A DNA stretch of 64,000 nt, from the NCBI GenBank assembly GCA_963693315.1, contig OY856188.1, positions 147,683,096-147,747,095 on the forward strand, given 5' to 3'. Both the position numbers and the translations under genes were made by a program. Each line of letters begins with the position of its first letter. The first letter of the stretch is position 1. The notes below the pieces were generated by a model. The model was given only the letters and a program-made list of their open reading frames with translations, had not been told where the DNA came from and did no database searches. This DNA comes from Diogma glabrata. Taxonomy: Eukaryota; Arthropoda; Insecta; Diptera; Cylindrotomidae. Shown piece by piece: positions 34,952 through 47,204 of the stretch.

Positions 34952-35622
34952 ATGGGTTCACCAGCCACATCTGAAGATATCAACGCTCTGATGAACTTCG
35001 TTAAAGAGCAAATGCAAAGTCTGAAAACTGACTATGGCAATATAAGTACAGAATTGAAAGAAGTGAACAAAAACTTAAAAGAAACTGTTGAGGAGCTTAC
35101 TAAAAAAGTTAACGATACAAATGAAGAAGTCAAATCATTAAACAATAAAGTTGGTAAGCTGGAAGGAAAAATTGAAAAACAAGAAGAAGCATTCGTAAGT
35201 CTAGCTGAAAAATTCGAAAGGAGAGATAGAAAAAACAACATTTTAATTCTTAACTTCAACGAATCGGAAACTGATCACGAACAGCTGTATAATATTGTTA
35301 TATCTTTTTTAACAAATAGGGTAGGTGTGTCTTCAACAATGGCGGACATAAATTTTATTAAAAGAGTGGGCAAAATCAACCCTGAAAGGGCCATCGAAAA
35401 GGCCAATTCTTGTTAGCTTTGTTTCTTTTATTAAAAAATTGGCAGTGTTGAAAAACAAAAATCGGTTAGAGAATACAAACTGGTACAAACTACAAAAGGT
35501 TAAATTTCTAGAAAGCCAGGGCAAAACAGCAGTAATTAAAAATAATAATTTGATGATAGATGGTGAAATAATTGATATATCGGCATATGAGGGTAGAATA
35601 GATTTTAAAGATAGTGCTAAAA
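34952..35622 (+). pseudogene. ORF1-like coiled-coil protein of the RTE-like LINE
   Basis: 154 codons from the ATG at 34952 encode a long coiled coil (about residues 15-95, heptads rich in Leu, Val, Lys and Glu), then RRDRKNNILILNF, typical of LINE ORF1 RNA-binding regions. A frame change near 35410 moves the rest (VLKNKNRLENTNWYKLQKVK) to another frame. The ORF would bind element RNA. Confidence 0.65.
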
Positions 35623-35679
35623 GATCAAGATCCCCTAACGAAGCAGTTGATGAAGAAACCAGTAAAGCACCAAAAAAGC

Positions 35680-36345
35680 CATCGAACCATAAAGCACCAA
35701 AAAGCCATCAGCCTGCTGAAGCAGATGAAGAAGAAATCGAAAGCTTTTATGCGGAAATTCAGAAATTATTAGAACTAACGAAAAAGCATGAAGTTTGCAT
35801 AATTATGGGAGATTTCAATGCAAAAGTTGGTAATCAGCAAGTGGAAAAAATTGTAGGAAAATTTGGACTTGGTACGAGAAACGAGAGAGGTGATAGGTTA
35901 ATTCAGTTCTGTCAAGAGAATAATTTCAAAATTACAAATACCTGGTTTGACTTACCTAAACGAAGATTATATACTTGGGAATCGCCATTGTATAATAATG
36001 AAAACATAGTTCGAAACCAAATTGATTATATTATGATCAATAACAGATTTGGCTTTTCTATAAGTAAAGCATCGACATATCCTGGTGTTGATATTCCGTC
36101 AGATCATAATCTTTTAGCTGCAACTCTAAAAATTAAACTGTCTGCCAATCGAAATAATAGCACAAATCGCAAAATAGATTACGAGCTGCTGAATAATGAA
36201 AATACAAAAATCAACGTAGAAGCTGACTGAACTAAATAATAGATTACAAAATATAACAATCAATAATAATGATGTTAACAACTTATGAAAGGAAACAAAA
36301 ACAATTATAGAAGATGTAGCTAAAAATCATTTAGGACTCAAAGTT
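35680..36345 (+). pseudogene. Partial endonuclease of the RTE-like LINE
   Basis: The ORF runs straight from ORF1-like basic sequence into the middle of an AP endonuclease: EIESFYAEIQKLLE, CIIMGDFNAKVG, NERGDRLIQFC, NQIDYIMIN and the catalytic SDHNLL. The endonuclease N-terminus is missing, so an internal deletion fused ORF1 to it. The frame degrades after 36230 and host-LINE similarity ends near 36345. Confidence 0.8.
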
Positions 36346-36454
36346 TTTTATTTAGCGTATGGTTTTTATGACACATTAAAAAATAAAACTTAAAATAGGT
36401 AGATTTTACTTTGACATCTACCTAAAATAAAACATGAAAACACATTAAATGAAC

Positions 36455-36946
36455 TTTTTTTTTTTTTTTAATAAGAAGTGTTGTGTAGTAGGAATTACAA
36501 AATGTGTCACAACAACACATAGATACCTTTTAAGACGTAGGTCCCACAACAACATGCGTCTTAGGTATAGGTGGACGCTTTTTTTAAATCTTTGTGGATT
36601 GAAAGCACTCGAGACTATTGATTCGGGTAAAGCATTCCATGTGTACGATATACGCACAAAGAAATCTCTTTGCATTCTATTACTATGACAGTGAGTAATC
36701 TCGACAGTTCGACCGCCCGCACACACCGATTGACGAGTAAAACGGGGAAAAACATATGTCTGAGGCATTATGGACCTGATTTCATCCGAGCACTGCTGGT
36801 GACGATATTTATAAAAAACAACGACATAAGCAACAGTGCGACGATGTTGCAGGGAATCAAGACCTAATGTTAAATCTCGATCACCAACAATTCGTATAGC
36901 TCGCTTTTGAACAGAGTCCAAAAGAGCCAGGATAGTAACAGATGCT
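36455..36946 (-). mobile_element. LINE family A, 5'-truncated copy A3
   Basis: A minus-strand copy with a poly(T) (its A tail) at 36455. It encodes only the RT C-terminus (LDSLQHRRTVAYVVVFYKYR, NALPESIV) and the conserved 3' stem-loop at 36478-36523. It shares the 3' end of copies A1 and A2. Confidence 0.82.
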
Positions 36947-39900
36947 TACAATCAATTTGATTGCGCGTCTTTTAGTTAAAAAGTAGGAAGTAAAAATATT
37001 TGAACATTGGGCAGTACATTTGAACAGTAGATGTTTACATCGAGTGAGTCTATCCATGCTACTAAATCGGGCGTTGCCAAATGGATGTCTGCGATGTTGC
37101 CATTGTATCGTCGAATTGGACACACAGTTGCTATGTGTTTTATGGTTTGTTGTGGAGCTCCGCAGTCACATTGAGGGGACTCTGAAATGCCCCACTTGTA
37201 GAAAGAATCAGCACAACGTCCATGATTCGTTCTTATTCGGTTTAGTGTAGTCCAGGTATGACGTGGCAAATCGAAACCAGGTTGGGTAGAAGTCGGGTTA
37301 GCAATAGAAAGCCCAAGTGTATTGTAATGATGCCAGGAGGTGTCCCAGGCATCCAAGATATTAAAATTAGTTGCCAACAGGTTGCTGGCAGTTTTATGTG
37401 GAGGCTTTCTTGACTTCAATCGACAATGAGTGTGGTCACCGTAATATTCGTGCAAGGGCAACGTGATGTTGTTGGTTACCTTTTTATGTTCACGCATAAG
37501 CGCATGTGAGCGTGAGTGCAGGTGGAGCGATATTGCTTAATACAGGGAGCCAAGGTAAAGGAGTAGACCTGATAGTACCACTTATAGTATGCATCGTGGC
37601 ATGCAGCTGGCAGTCAACTTTTTCAGTATGTGTGCTATTCAACCAGACTGGTGCGCCGTACTCAGCCACTGAGTAAACCAGACTTAGAGCAGTTGTGCGG
37701 AGGGTAGCTGGAGTAGCACCCCATGTCGAGCCTGCCAGTTTGTGCAATATATTGTTTCTCGTTTTAAGTTTTTTAGACGTATTCTCTAGGTGGAGTTTAA
37801 AAAAAAGAGTTCTATCGAGAGTAATGCCCAGATACTTTGGCTGTTGATTGTATTTAATGACAGTGCCGTTAAATGACACTGATAGTTCGTGTTTTGCCAG
37901 TTTGATGTTTAAGTGGAAACAAGAACTCTCGGTTTTACTTAGATTAGGAAATAAACTCCACGTTCGAAAATAGTCATTCATTATCGCCAGGTCACTTGAG
38001 AGCAAATCTTCCAAGACACACATGTCTTTATTTTGAGTGGCCAGGGCCCAGTCATCAGCGTAACCAAATTTCTTTGATGTTGTGTCAGGAATGTCATGAA
38101 TTTACAGATTAAAAAGTAATGGCGCCAGGACGGAACCCTGTGGTAAACCATTATTAAGCATTTTGGATCTACTACAGGAATTATTTAGATGGACTTTGAA
38201 TACACGATTACTCAGCATGTTGTTAATTAAACGCGAGATGGTGTTACAATGTATTGCATTGAACAGCTTATATATAATCCCAATTCGTCAAACCGTGTCA
38301 TATGCTGCAGTGAGATCGATGAATACTGCGCCTGTTTTTAATTGTTTTTTATACCCAGCTTCGATGTAGGATGTTTAAAGCGAGCAGTTGGTCAGTGCAA
38401 CTGCGATTGGAACGGAAACCAGCTTGTTCGACTGGGATCTGGTCATTCAGTATCGGGGCGATACGGTTGTATACGAGCCGTTCTAACAATTTGAAGCAGG
38501 TGCTCAACAGGGCAATCGTGCGGTAGCTTCCTGGTTCATTAGATGGTTTACCTGGCTTAAGTATCGCTATCACTTTCGTAGTCTTAAAATGTTTTGGAAT
38601 ATTGCCGGTTTCTGGGATATTCGACAAAAATTTAGTTAGCCATTGTTTTACATTTTTTCCAGCATTTCTAAGAAATTCTGGAAATATACCATCGTATCCA
38701 GCTGCCTTTCCATTTTTTGTTTGGGACAAAGCTGATTCTAGTTCTTCGCTACTAAAAACGTTCGCATACTCTGATGGAGACGAGCAATTGCGCTTCATTT
38801 CTCTTAATTTACGTTTAATTGTTCTTTTATGAAGGCGAATAATAGAAGAACGAGATGTGTTTACGATATGATTCGCAATGTCCTCAGGATTTATTTCATT
38901 GTTAGTACGAGCAATTGAGTTTGAGCCATCCAGCTTCCGAAGGAGACTCCAAGCTTCCCTGCTTGAATGAGAAAAATCTATGTTTTCAACAGCGCTAATC
39001 CACTTTTGCTTTCTCGCGGCGTCCAGTGAGTAAATTAAGTCATCAGCCACGTCTGCCTCACCACTACTAAGGTACTCCTCATATAATTTATCGCTCTCTC
39101 TACTCCAGCCAGGAATGTATTCTTCACGGAAGCCTCTTGGGATGCATTTCTTAGCAGTTTAGATGATGGCTCCAACGAACCTATCGTAGTTTTTAGGAAT
39201 GGGTTGGATCCAGCGTATCACTGCATCCAACTCCAACCTATATTTATCCCAGTCAGCTTTGTTAAAATTCCATCTAGGTTGAGGAGTAGAGTTAACGAGT
39301 GGAATTTGGATTCCTACCTCAAGAATTACTGGACGATGTTGAGAGCGTGGAAAACCTTGTAGGACAGCCCTAGATATTGGAATAGGGTTTCGTTGTTCGT
39401 TTTTTGTGGAAAAACAGAGGTCGGGATTGTAATCACGTCGCCATCTAGCAGATCTAAAGGTTTTCAAGTCTTTCGCATCATATACCAGGAACATGTTGTT
39501 ACCATCCGCCTAGTCCGTCAGTTGTATGCCATTGGGATTGTTGTTTGAGTAGGACCACTGGGTTTGATGGCTATTGAAGTCACCAGTGTATATTGCTGGG
39601 TGATGAAAAAATGGTAGAGTAGCAGCTGGCCATCCTGTATTTGGAGGCTTGTATACGTTTAATCTTCATGTCTGATATATCAACAACAATAAGATGTATA
39701 TCGTTGTCCGTCTGTGTAAGTACATGAGTGCAGTTCATGATTTCTGACTTAACATACGTGGCAGATCCATATGCTTAATGGTAAATAGCACTAATTAATT
39801 TGTAACCAACAATGTTTCCTCTAGAGGTAAGTTGCGCTTCATCTGCTGCATGCGTTTCTTGCAGAATTACCACATCGATGTTGAAATCTTTTAATACTCT

Positions 39901-40026
39901 TTGTAAATGTTCAGTTTTTGACTTGCTTATGCCTTCAATGTTCAATTGCAAAATACAGACTGAGGGTCCAATATTTTTTGTCTTATGGTGCTGAAAAGTA
40001 CCGTTGTTATTGTCATTTTGGTTCAT
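36947..40026 (-). pseudogene. LINE C endonuclease/RT relic
   Basis: From the 5' side: endonuclease start (40026-39775: ILQLNIEGISKSKTEHLQ, VILQETHA), a middle part (39494-39159), RT (39050-38349: NGKAAGYDGIFPEF, SYRTIALLSTCFKLLERLVY, QAGFRSNRSCTDQ), a broken segment with GLPQGSVLAPLLF and catalytic YADD near 38052-38066, then the RT C-terminus (38023-37490) and a Cys/His-containing tail (37497-36976: CDCGAPQQTIKHIATVCP). Several stops and frameshifts make it inactive. The tail type is found in Jockey/I/Loa-group elements; the clade was not resolved. Confidence 0.82.
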
Positions 40027-40049
40027 GTTTATTTTTTTTTTTTTTTTTG

Positions 40050-40693
40050 TATCACAGCCAAGAGTTCGAAATGAAATATTTGGCTACCAAGTTGAAATAG
40101 ACTATTCGCGTAACCCAGGGTGTAGCACGAGGAGCTTGTCTATTAACACACCCCAACATTCAAAGTTAAAAAATACAAATAAAGCTGTATGACATCAGAA
40201 ATATTTCAACTAAAGGATAGCAGAAGGCAAGCTAAAATTGATAAAAATACAGAATCGTATAAACATTTTAACAGGTTAATAAGATCTAAAATTCGAATTG
40301 CAAAAACGAGGGGCTGAGGAAAGAATGTTGTGAGATAGAACATCTACAACTGATTCATGATGATTTTAATAGGCATAAAAAATTTAAATCTGCAACAGGA
40401 TCGCATCGGAAACCAATTACATCATATTTAGTTGACGGCAATGGTAGCATAGTTGTGGGGGGTGCAGAGAAATGTAATGTTTGGGAAAAGTATATAAAAG
40501 AATTATTTAACGATAGTAATAGATCATCGGAAATTAGTGCAAATATGAATATGAATCCAGAAGACAAACTACCAATCACCAAAGATGAAATTCGTAAAGC
40601 TGTAAAACAGATGAAAAATAAAAAAGCTGTTGGTCCAGGCGAGATTCCTGCTGAAATTCTGAAACTAATCAACAAAGACAACCTTAACTTACC
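40050..40693 (+). pseudogene. RTE-like LINE, RT N-terminal piece
   Basis: After several stops a readable part (40455-40693) encodes GGAEKCNVWEKYIKELFN, PITKDEIRKAVKQMKNKKAV and GPGEIPAEILKLIN, the usual start of RTE-type RT domains. It ends where LINE A1 begins; the next residues (KILVEIFNKIYEKY) are found at 43160. Confidence 0.8.
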
Positions 40694-40711
40694 TTACAAC
40701 CTTAACTTACC
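40678..40711 (+). repeat. 18-bp-period duplication at the LINE A1 5' junction
   Basis: ACAACCTTAACTTACC at 40678-40693 recurs at 40696-40711 with an 18-base offset. The first copy reads in frame with the RTE-like LINE, so it is target sequence; the second directly precedes the A1 5' end (ACCCGCAGG). Confidence 0.8.
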
Positions 40712-40970
40712 ACCCGCAGGAGGGATCGATTTTGATCGATTATGATCAATGTTGATCTACGGGTCTGACTACCCTGCGTACTCCAGTCCCTGCCATTGAC
40801 ATATGAGTTAGCGTGAGATATCACATACCACTGGCAATGGCAGGAGATGTCATTAGCCAAGATGATATCTTAGGGTGCTGGCGGACGAACTTTAATTAGT
40901 CAACGGCAGCACTTCCAGTCTTAGCTGGGCAGCGTTCCGTAGTGGTACCGCTCGTTATCTCTTCCGAGGA

Positions 40971-43089
40971 ATCCATGGTTTCCCTTTCGACCGTCATTGT
41001 TTTTACACTGACAATGTAAATGTTTCTGCTCAAAACTTTACAGAAACCATCCAATTTGCTATCAATAAATTTGTCCCTTTCTCCATAGTAAAACCCAAAC
41101 AAAAGTACTTGCATTCGAAAGCTGCCAAAACGGCACTTAGAAACAAACGTAGATCATTTAATATTTGGATTCATAACAAAACTCCCACTAATCGATCCCA
41201 ATATCTAAAGGCCAACAAAATATCCAACCAGATTATCTCAAACGAAAAGTCTGAAATTGACAGAGCGAAAGCCTCAAAACTTACGTCTATGTCTGTTTCT
41301 GACAAGAGTTTCTACGGTGCCATTAATTCTTTAAATTTTGGTACAAAATTTTCTATTCCCCCTATTATTGATGGTGATTTAATCGTCAATGATCACGCAA
41401 GAAAAGCTAACTTGTTCGCTGAACGCTTTGCTCTGAACTCGACTGTTTTGGAAACTCCTAAAGAAATACCCCAAATCCAGTCTTCAGGAGTTAATATCAA
41501 TGAACTTCACTTCAAACCCAAAATAGTAGCTAAACTTTTAAAGGGGTTAAACATCAACGAAGCCTCAGGAATGGACAATATTCCACCCATTATTTTAAAA
41601 ACCTTTTCCAAAGAACTTGCACCAACTTTAACTAAAATATTCTACCAATCCTACAAATCTGGTATATTTCTCTCGTGCTGGAAGTTGGTAAATGTCCAGC
41701 CCGTCCCCGAAAAAGGGACCAAAATCCGATATCTCAAATTATAGGCCAATAGCTTTACTATCGGTCCTATCCAAAGTCTACGAGCATTATATTAATACAC
41801 ACATTTCAAAATTTCTGGAAGAAAATCATTTGATATCCGACAGCCAATACGGTTTTCGAAACAAAAGCTCAACTACCGATCTATTAAACTATGTAGCGCA
41901 TTGTTGGAACAGCATACTTGATAAAGGTGGTGAAACATACGTTATCGCTTTAGACATCTCCAAAGCATTCGATCGAGTCTGGCATGCCAACTTAATCAAC
42001 AAGCTCGTTGCGTACGGTTTTCATCCCAATGTTGTGAGACTGATTCAAAATTTTCTATCCAACCGATACATTTCGGTCTCCTTAGACGGATTTTCTTCTG
42101 AGTCTAAACTAATTAACGCTGGTGTACCCCAAGGCTCAGTATTGTCCCCAACCCTATTTTTGATTTATATCAACGAATTGTTGAAAATCACCAGCAACCC
42201 AATAAATAGTTTTGCAGATGATAGTACTCTGCACAAGTCGTTCGAGCCCCTTCCTTCAAAAGGTAAAATGCACGAACGAATTAATCCTGTCCGGGGAGAC
42301 GCTGCCATAAACGTGAACAAAGACCTGAATAAAGTCGCCGACTGGGGTGACCAAAACCTTGTCAATTTCAACTCAACCAAAACATAGCTGTTGATTGTTT
42401 CCAGATTAAAGACCGAGTTCCCCAAAGATATTTTATTCAGTATGTGTGATGAACCAATAGGTGAATGTAAAAAAATTCGTTAATTGGGTGTCACAGTTTC
42501 AAATGACCTACTCTGGAACGATCATGTAATGGCGATGGCAAAAAGCGCGTCTAAAATACTCGTCCTCCTAAATAGATGCAAAAAATTTCTCACTCCATAC
42601 CAATTGCTCCATGTTTATAAGTCCTATATTCGTCTCTGTATGGAGTACTGTTGTCAAGTTTGGGGTGCAGCCTCTGGTTCCATCTTGGCCCTCTTGGACT
42701 CTGTTCAAAAGCGGCTTAAACGAATTGTGGTTGATCGAACTTTGACATCAAAACTTGATTCCTTACAACATCGTCGCACTGTTGCTGACCTCGTTGTTTT
42801 TTACAAATATCGTCAACAGTGCTCAGATGAAATCAGCGGCATCATGCCTCCAACTTATTCTTACCCCCGTTCCACACGGCAATCGGCTGCCGCAACCAGT
42901 GAAACGGTAAAGATCCCGCGCTGTCATACTGGCAGATCGCAGAGAGACTTCTTTGTCCGAACTGCGTACAAATGGAATAGTTTGCCGGAACACTTAGGTG
43001 AGTTCAACCCGCAGAGGTTTAAAGAAAGCGTTAATCAACACCTTAGAACGCCAGTTGTTGTGGGACCCAGGTCTAGACCTAGGTCTTAA
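40971..43089 (+). pseudogene. LINE A1 reverse transcriptase relic
   Basis: Starts inside the region after the endonuclease. RT motifs: SGMDNIPPIILKTF, NYRPIALLSVLSKVYEHY, YGFRNKSSTTDLL, ALDISKAFDRVWH, GVPQGSVLSPTLF and FADDS, then CMEYCCQVWGAAS. It is broken by a frameshift near 41700-41740, a TAG near 42385 and further stops. Nearly identical to A2 over its length. Confidence 0.87.
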
Positions 43090-43098
43090 AAGGTATTT

Positions 43099-43143
43099 AT
43101 GTGTTGTTGTGACACATATTCTAAACCCTATTACACAACACAT
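43099..43143 (+). other. Conserved 3' stem-loop of LINE family A
   Basis: ATGTGTTGT and ACAACACAT form a 9-bp stem just before the A tail. Equivalent stems occur in A2 (46638-46682), A3 (36478-36523, minus) and the fragment at 57090-57141. A likely recognition structure for the element's own RT. Confidence 0.6.
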
Positions 43144-43159
43144 TTTATTAAAAAAAACC

Positions 43160-44257
43160 CAAAAATTCTTGTAGAAATATTTAACAAAATATACGAAAAA
43201 TACACAGACGAGTGGTTGGTATTAACATTTCTTCCTTTGCCGAAAAAGAGCTGACCAAAAAAATGTAATGATCATCGCCTCATTAGTTTAATGAGTCATG
43301 CGCTTAAGATTTTCTTACGAATAATTCATGCAAGAATAGCGTCCATATGTGAAGAAGCAGCTGGTGTTACACAATTTGGTTTCAAGTCTGGTTTGGGAAC
43401 TCGTGAAGCTCTTTTCTGCACCAAAGAAGTAATACAAAAATGTAAAGAAGTGAACAAAGACGTTTTTATTGGCTTCGTAGATTTTGAAAAAGCTTTTGAC
43501 CGAGTAAAGCATGATAAAATGGAGGAGATACTAAAGGAAGTTGGTATTGATGCATATATTATTCAATGTATTAAAAAATTATACTGGAATCAGAGAGCTG
43601 AAAAAAAATTGGTAACACTGTCACGAACAGTATTGGAATATGCAGAGGAGTGAGGCAAGGATGTATATTGTCGCCACTGATCTTTAATATCTATGCTAAA
43701 GCAATTTTCATTTCTGCAACCTAAGACGCTGAAGAAGGTATAAAAATAAATGGTGTAAACATCAACAATGTAAGGTACGCGGATGACACAACAATATTGG
43801 CTGATAATCTAATCGATTTACAGAACTTATTAAACAAAATATTTGTTCATAGTAGAAGGTACGGGCTGAACTTTAATATAAAAAAAACGAAATTCATGAT
43901 CGTGTGCAAAGATAAAGTTCGTTATACTAATGCTAGAATTATAATAAACGGGGAAAGTGTTGAACGTGTCAAAAACTTCAAATATCTTGGATGTATGTTG
44001 AACGAGGAGTGGAATTCAGTTAATGAAATTAAAGGCAGAATTGAAATGGCACGGAATACTTTCTATAAATTTAAAAAAATACTACGTAACAGAGATTTTA
44101 ATTTAAAATTAAAGCTGAGATTTATAAAATGTTACGTGTGGTCAATATTATTTTATGGCATGGAATCGTGGTCTCTCAATAAATCATCACTATTAAAATA
44201 ACAAGCATTCGAGATGTGGACATACCGGTGTTTATTAAAAATATCCTGAACTGATAG
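43160..44257 (+). pseudogene. RTE-like LINE, RT middle piece
   Basis: Readable parts at 43291-43653 (VTQFGFKSGLGTREALFC, FVDFEKAFDRVKHDKM) and 43797-44201 (NIKKTKFMIV, NFKYLGCMLNEEWN, VWSILFYGMESWSL). Between them, in broken frames, are GVRQGCILSPL-like and RYADDTTILAD sequences, the catalytic YADD box. It stops at about 44257, where LINE A2 is inserted. Confidence 0.85.
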
Positions 44258-46622
44258 ATTCCAAATTGTAAAAAGCCCGACTTTCACTCCCCGTAATGGC
44301 GGTGATAATAGTTTTCTACTAGATCTCTATCTTACCACAATGCCAGATATTACGAGTGTCGATGTTGCGAAAGGTAGTATTGGAAATTCTGATCATTATT
44401 TAATCTCATCAGTTATCAAAACTGATTTACTTAAAACTACAGCTCCCAAACCCCGTAAAATATTTCACTACTCAAAAATGGATAAGAGTGGTCTTCAAAA
44501 TTTTTTCCATGGTTTCCCTTTCGACCGTCATTGTTTTTACACTGACAATGTAAATGTTTCTGCTCAAAACTTTACAGAAACCATCCAATTTGCTATCAAT
44601 AAATTTGTCCCTTTCTCCATAGTAAAACCCAAACAAAAATACTTGTATTCGAAAGCTGCCAAAACGGCACTTAGAAACAAACGTAGATCATTTAATATTT
44701 GGATTCATAACAAAACTCCCACTAATCGATCCCAATATCTAAAGGCCAACAAAATATCTAATCAGATTATCTCAAACGAAAAGTCTGAAATTGACAGAGC
44801 GAAAGCCTCAAAACTTACGTCTATGTCTGTTTCTGACAAGAGTTTCTACAGTGCCATTAATTCTTTAAATTCTGGTACAAAATTTTCTATTCCCCCTATT
44901 ATTGATGGTGATTTAATCGTCAATGATCCCGCAAGGAAAGCTAACTTGTTCGCTGAACGCTTTGCTCTGAACTCCACTGTTTTGGAAACTCCTAAAGAAA
45001 TACCCCAAATCCAGTCTTCAGGAGTTAATATGAATGAACTTCACTTCAAACCCAAAATAGTCGCTAAACTTTTAAAGGGGTTAAACATCAACAAAGCATC
45101 AGGAATGGACAATATTCCACCCATTATTTTAAAAACCTTTTCCAAAGAACTTGCACCAACTTTAACTAAAATATTCTACCAATCCTACAAATCTGGTATA
45201 TTTCCCTCGTGCTGGAAGTTGGCAAATGTCCAGCCCGTCCCCAAAAATGGACCAAAATCCGATATCTCAAATTATAGGCCAATAGCTTTACTATCGGTCC
45301 TATCCAAAGTCTATGAGCATTATATTAATACACATATTTCAAAATTTCTGGAAGAAAATCATTTAATATCCGACAGCCAATACGGTTTTCGAAACAAAAG
45401 ATCAACTACCGATCTATTAAACTATGTAGCGCATTGTTGGAACAGCATACTTGATAAAGGTGGTGAAACATACGTTATCGCTTTAGACATCTCCAAGGCA
45501 TTCGATCGAGTCTGGCATGCCAACTTAATCAACAAGCTCGTTGCGTACGGTTTTCATCCCAATGTTGTGAAGCTGATTCAAAATTTTCTATCCGACCGAT
45601 ACATTTCGGTAACCTTAGACGGATATTCTTCTGAGTCTAAACTAATTAACGCTGGTGTACCCCAAGGCTCAGTATTGTCCCCAACCCTATTTTTGATTTA
45701 TATCAACGAATTGTTGAAAATCACCAGCAACCCAATAAATAGTTTTGCAGATGATAGTACTCTGCACAAGCGTTCGAGCCCCTTCCTTCAAAAGGTAAAA
45801 TGCACGAACGAATTAATCCTGCCCGGAGAGACGCTGCCATAAACGTGAACAAAGACCTGAATAAAGTCGCCGACTGGGGTGACCAAAACCTTGTCAATTT
45901 CAACTCCACCAAAACACAGCTGTTGATTGTTTCCAGATTAAAGACCGAGTTCCCCAAAGATATTTTATTTAGTATGTGTGATGAACCAATGGGTGAATGT
46001 AAAAACATTCGTTTATTGGGTGTCACAGTTTCAAATGACCTACTCTGGAACGATCATGTAATGGCGATGGCAAAAAGCGCGTCTAAAAAACTCGGCCTCC
46101 TAAATAGATGCAAAAAATTTTTCACTCCATACCAATTGCTCCATGTTTATAAGTCCTATATTCGTCCCTGTATGGAGTACTGCTGTCAAGTTTGGGGTGC
46201 TGCCTCTGTTTCCATCTTGGCCCTCTTGGACTCTGTTCAAAAGCGAGCTATACGAATTGTAGGTGATCGAACTTTGACATCACAACTTGATTCCCTACAA
46301 CATCGTCGCACTGTTGCTGACCTCGTTGTTTTTTACAAATATCGTCATCAGCAGTGCTCAGATGAAATCAGCGGCATCATGCCTCAAACTTATTCTTACC
46401 CCCGTTCCACTCGGCAATCGGCTGCCGCAACCAGTGAAACGGTAAAGATCCCGCGGTCATACTGGCAGATCGCAGAGAGACTTCTTTGTCCGAACTGCGT
46501 ACAAATGGAATAGTTTGCCGGAACACTTAGTCTCAGGTGGCTTCAACCCACAGATGTTTAAAAAAAGCGTTAATCTACACCTCAGAACGCCAGTTGTTGT
46601 GGGACCCAGGTCTAGACCTAGG
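44258..46622 (+). pseudogene. LINE A2 endonuclease end and RT
   Basis: 500 codons (44340-45842) open from SIGNSDHYLISS (endonuclease catalytic His) through the whole RT to FADDSTLHK. A one-base loss relative to A1 near 45770 then shifts the frame, which continues at 45800-46513 (NIRLLGVTVSNDLLWNDHV, CMEYCCQVWGAAS, LDSLQHRRTVADLVVFYKYR) and degrades at the end. The best-preserved family A copy here. Confidence 0.9.
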
Positions 46623-46709
46623 TCTTAAAAGGTATTTATGTGTTGTTGTGACACATATTCTAAACCCTATTACACAACACATTTTATTAAAAAAAAAAAA
46701 AAAAAAAAA
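44258..46709 (+). mobile_element. LINE family A, copy A2 (5'-truncated)
   Basis: Begins inside the endonuclease C-terminal part and runs to the family 3' end and a 19-base A tail (46691-46709). The RTE-like LINE stops at 44257 and continues at 46710 with ANEEVLRRIG. The target duplication is at most a few bases (ATT). Confidence 0.85.
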
Positions 46710-47043
46710 TTGCCAACGAAGAAGTTTTACGGCGTATTGGTCATCAACAAGAGTTAATAGTAGCATACTTTGGACATATAATCCGAAATAATAAATATGA
46801 AATAGCTAAATTAATAATGCAAGGTAAAATAGAAGGCAGGAGAGGTGTTGGTAGATCACAACTGGCCTGGCTCGATAATATAAAAAAATAGACTGGTTTA
46901 GGTTCATTGGAAGAGCTAGTTAGAAATGCAGGAAATTGTACTAGGTTTAAGCAAATATTAGATGGTATGGACAGTACAATACAGTGACTTATGTTCCGTT
47001 AGTCGCTTACATCTAATGTGGATAGCAGCAGAAGAAGAAGAAT
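46710..47043 (+). pseudogene. RTE-like LINE, C-terminal piece and 3' tail
   Basis: Encodes ANEEVLRRIGHQQELIVAYF, then GHIIRNNKYEIAKLIMQGK and GRRGVGRSQLAWLDNIKK, then one stop and FKQILDGMDS. This is the typical end of arthropod RTE/CFDP2-like LINEs. The stop is near 46987; the tail ends in an AGAAGAAGAA repeat. Confidence 0.82.
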
Positions 47044-47204
47044 AACTCAGTAATAGCAAGCAACGACAAAAATTAAATCAAAAGCCACTTATCCACTTAC
47101 TTAATATCAAAAATGTACGTTATATGTGGTATAACTTAACAAAGAACTGCAACATTCCAACAATTAGTATATGTATATTAGTATATGCATATTAGTATAT
47201 GTAC

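Larger units (their letters stand above)
36346..40029 (-). mobile_element. LINE family C, inserted in the RTE-like LINE
   Basis: A nearly full-length minus-strand LINE. The 5' end lies near 40029 next to an A-run (minus strand), and the probable 3' end near 36346. Family A fragment A3 (36455-36946) sits inside its 3' UTR. The RTE-like LINE resumes at about 40050. Confidence 0.7.
40711..43158 (+). mobile_element. LINE family A, copy A1 (internally deleted)
   Basis: A 5' UTR-like segment (about 40711-40970) shared with an inverted copy at 57225-57415 jumps directly into the endonuclease/RT region at about 40971, with coding sequence nearly identical to copy A2. It ends in the family 3' stem-loop and an A tail near 43150. 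The host LINE resumes at 43160 with almost no target duplication. Confidence 0.82.
34800..47043 (+). mobile_element. RTE/CFDP2-like LINE, dispersed by four nested LINE insertions
   Basis: Five plus-strand pieces fit one element in order: ORF1 and endonuclease (34952-36345), RT start (about 40050-40693), RT middle (43160-44257), C-terminus (46710-46987), then a 3' tail ending in AGAAGAAGAAGAA (about 47030-47043). Other LINEs fill the gaps. At each break the protein resumes where it stopped. The endonuclease and RT resemble the craniofacial-development-protein-2-like/RTE elements common in arthropods; the clade is tentative. It carries many stops and lacks part of the endonuclease. Confidence 0.75.
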
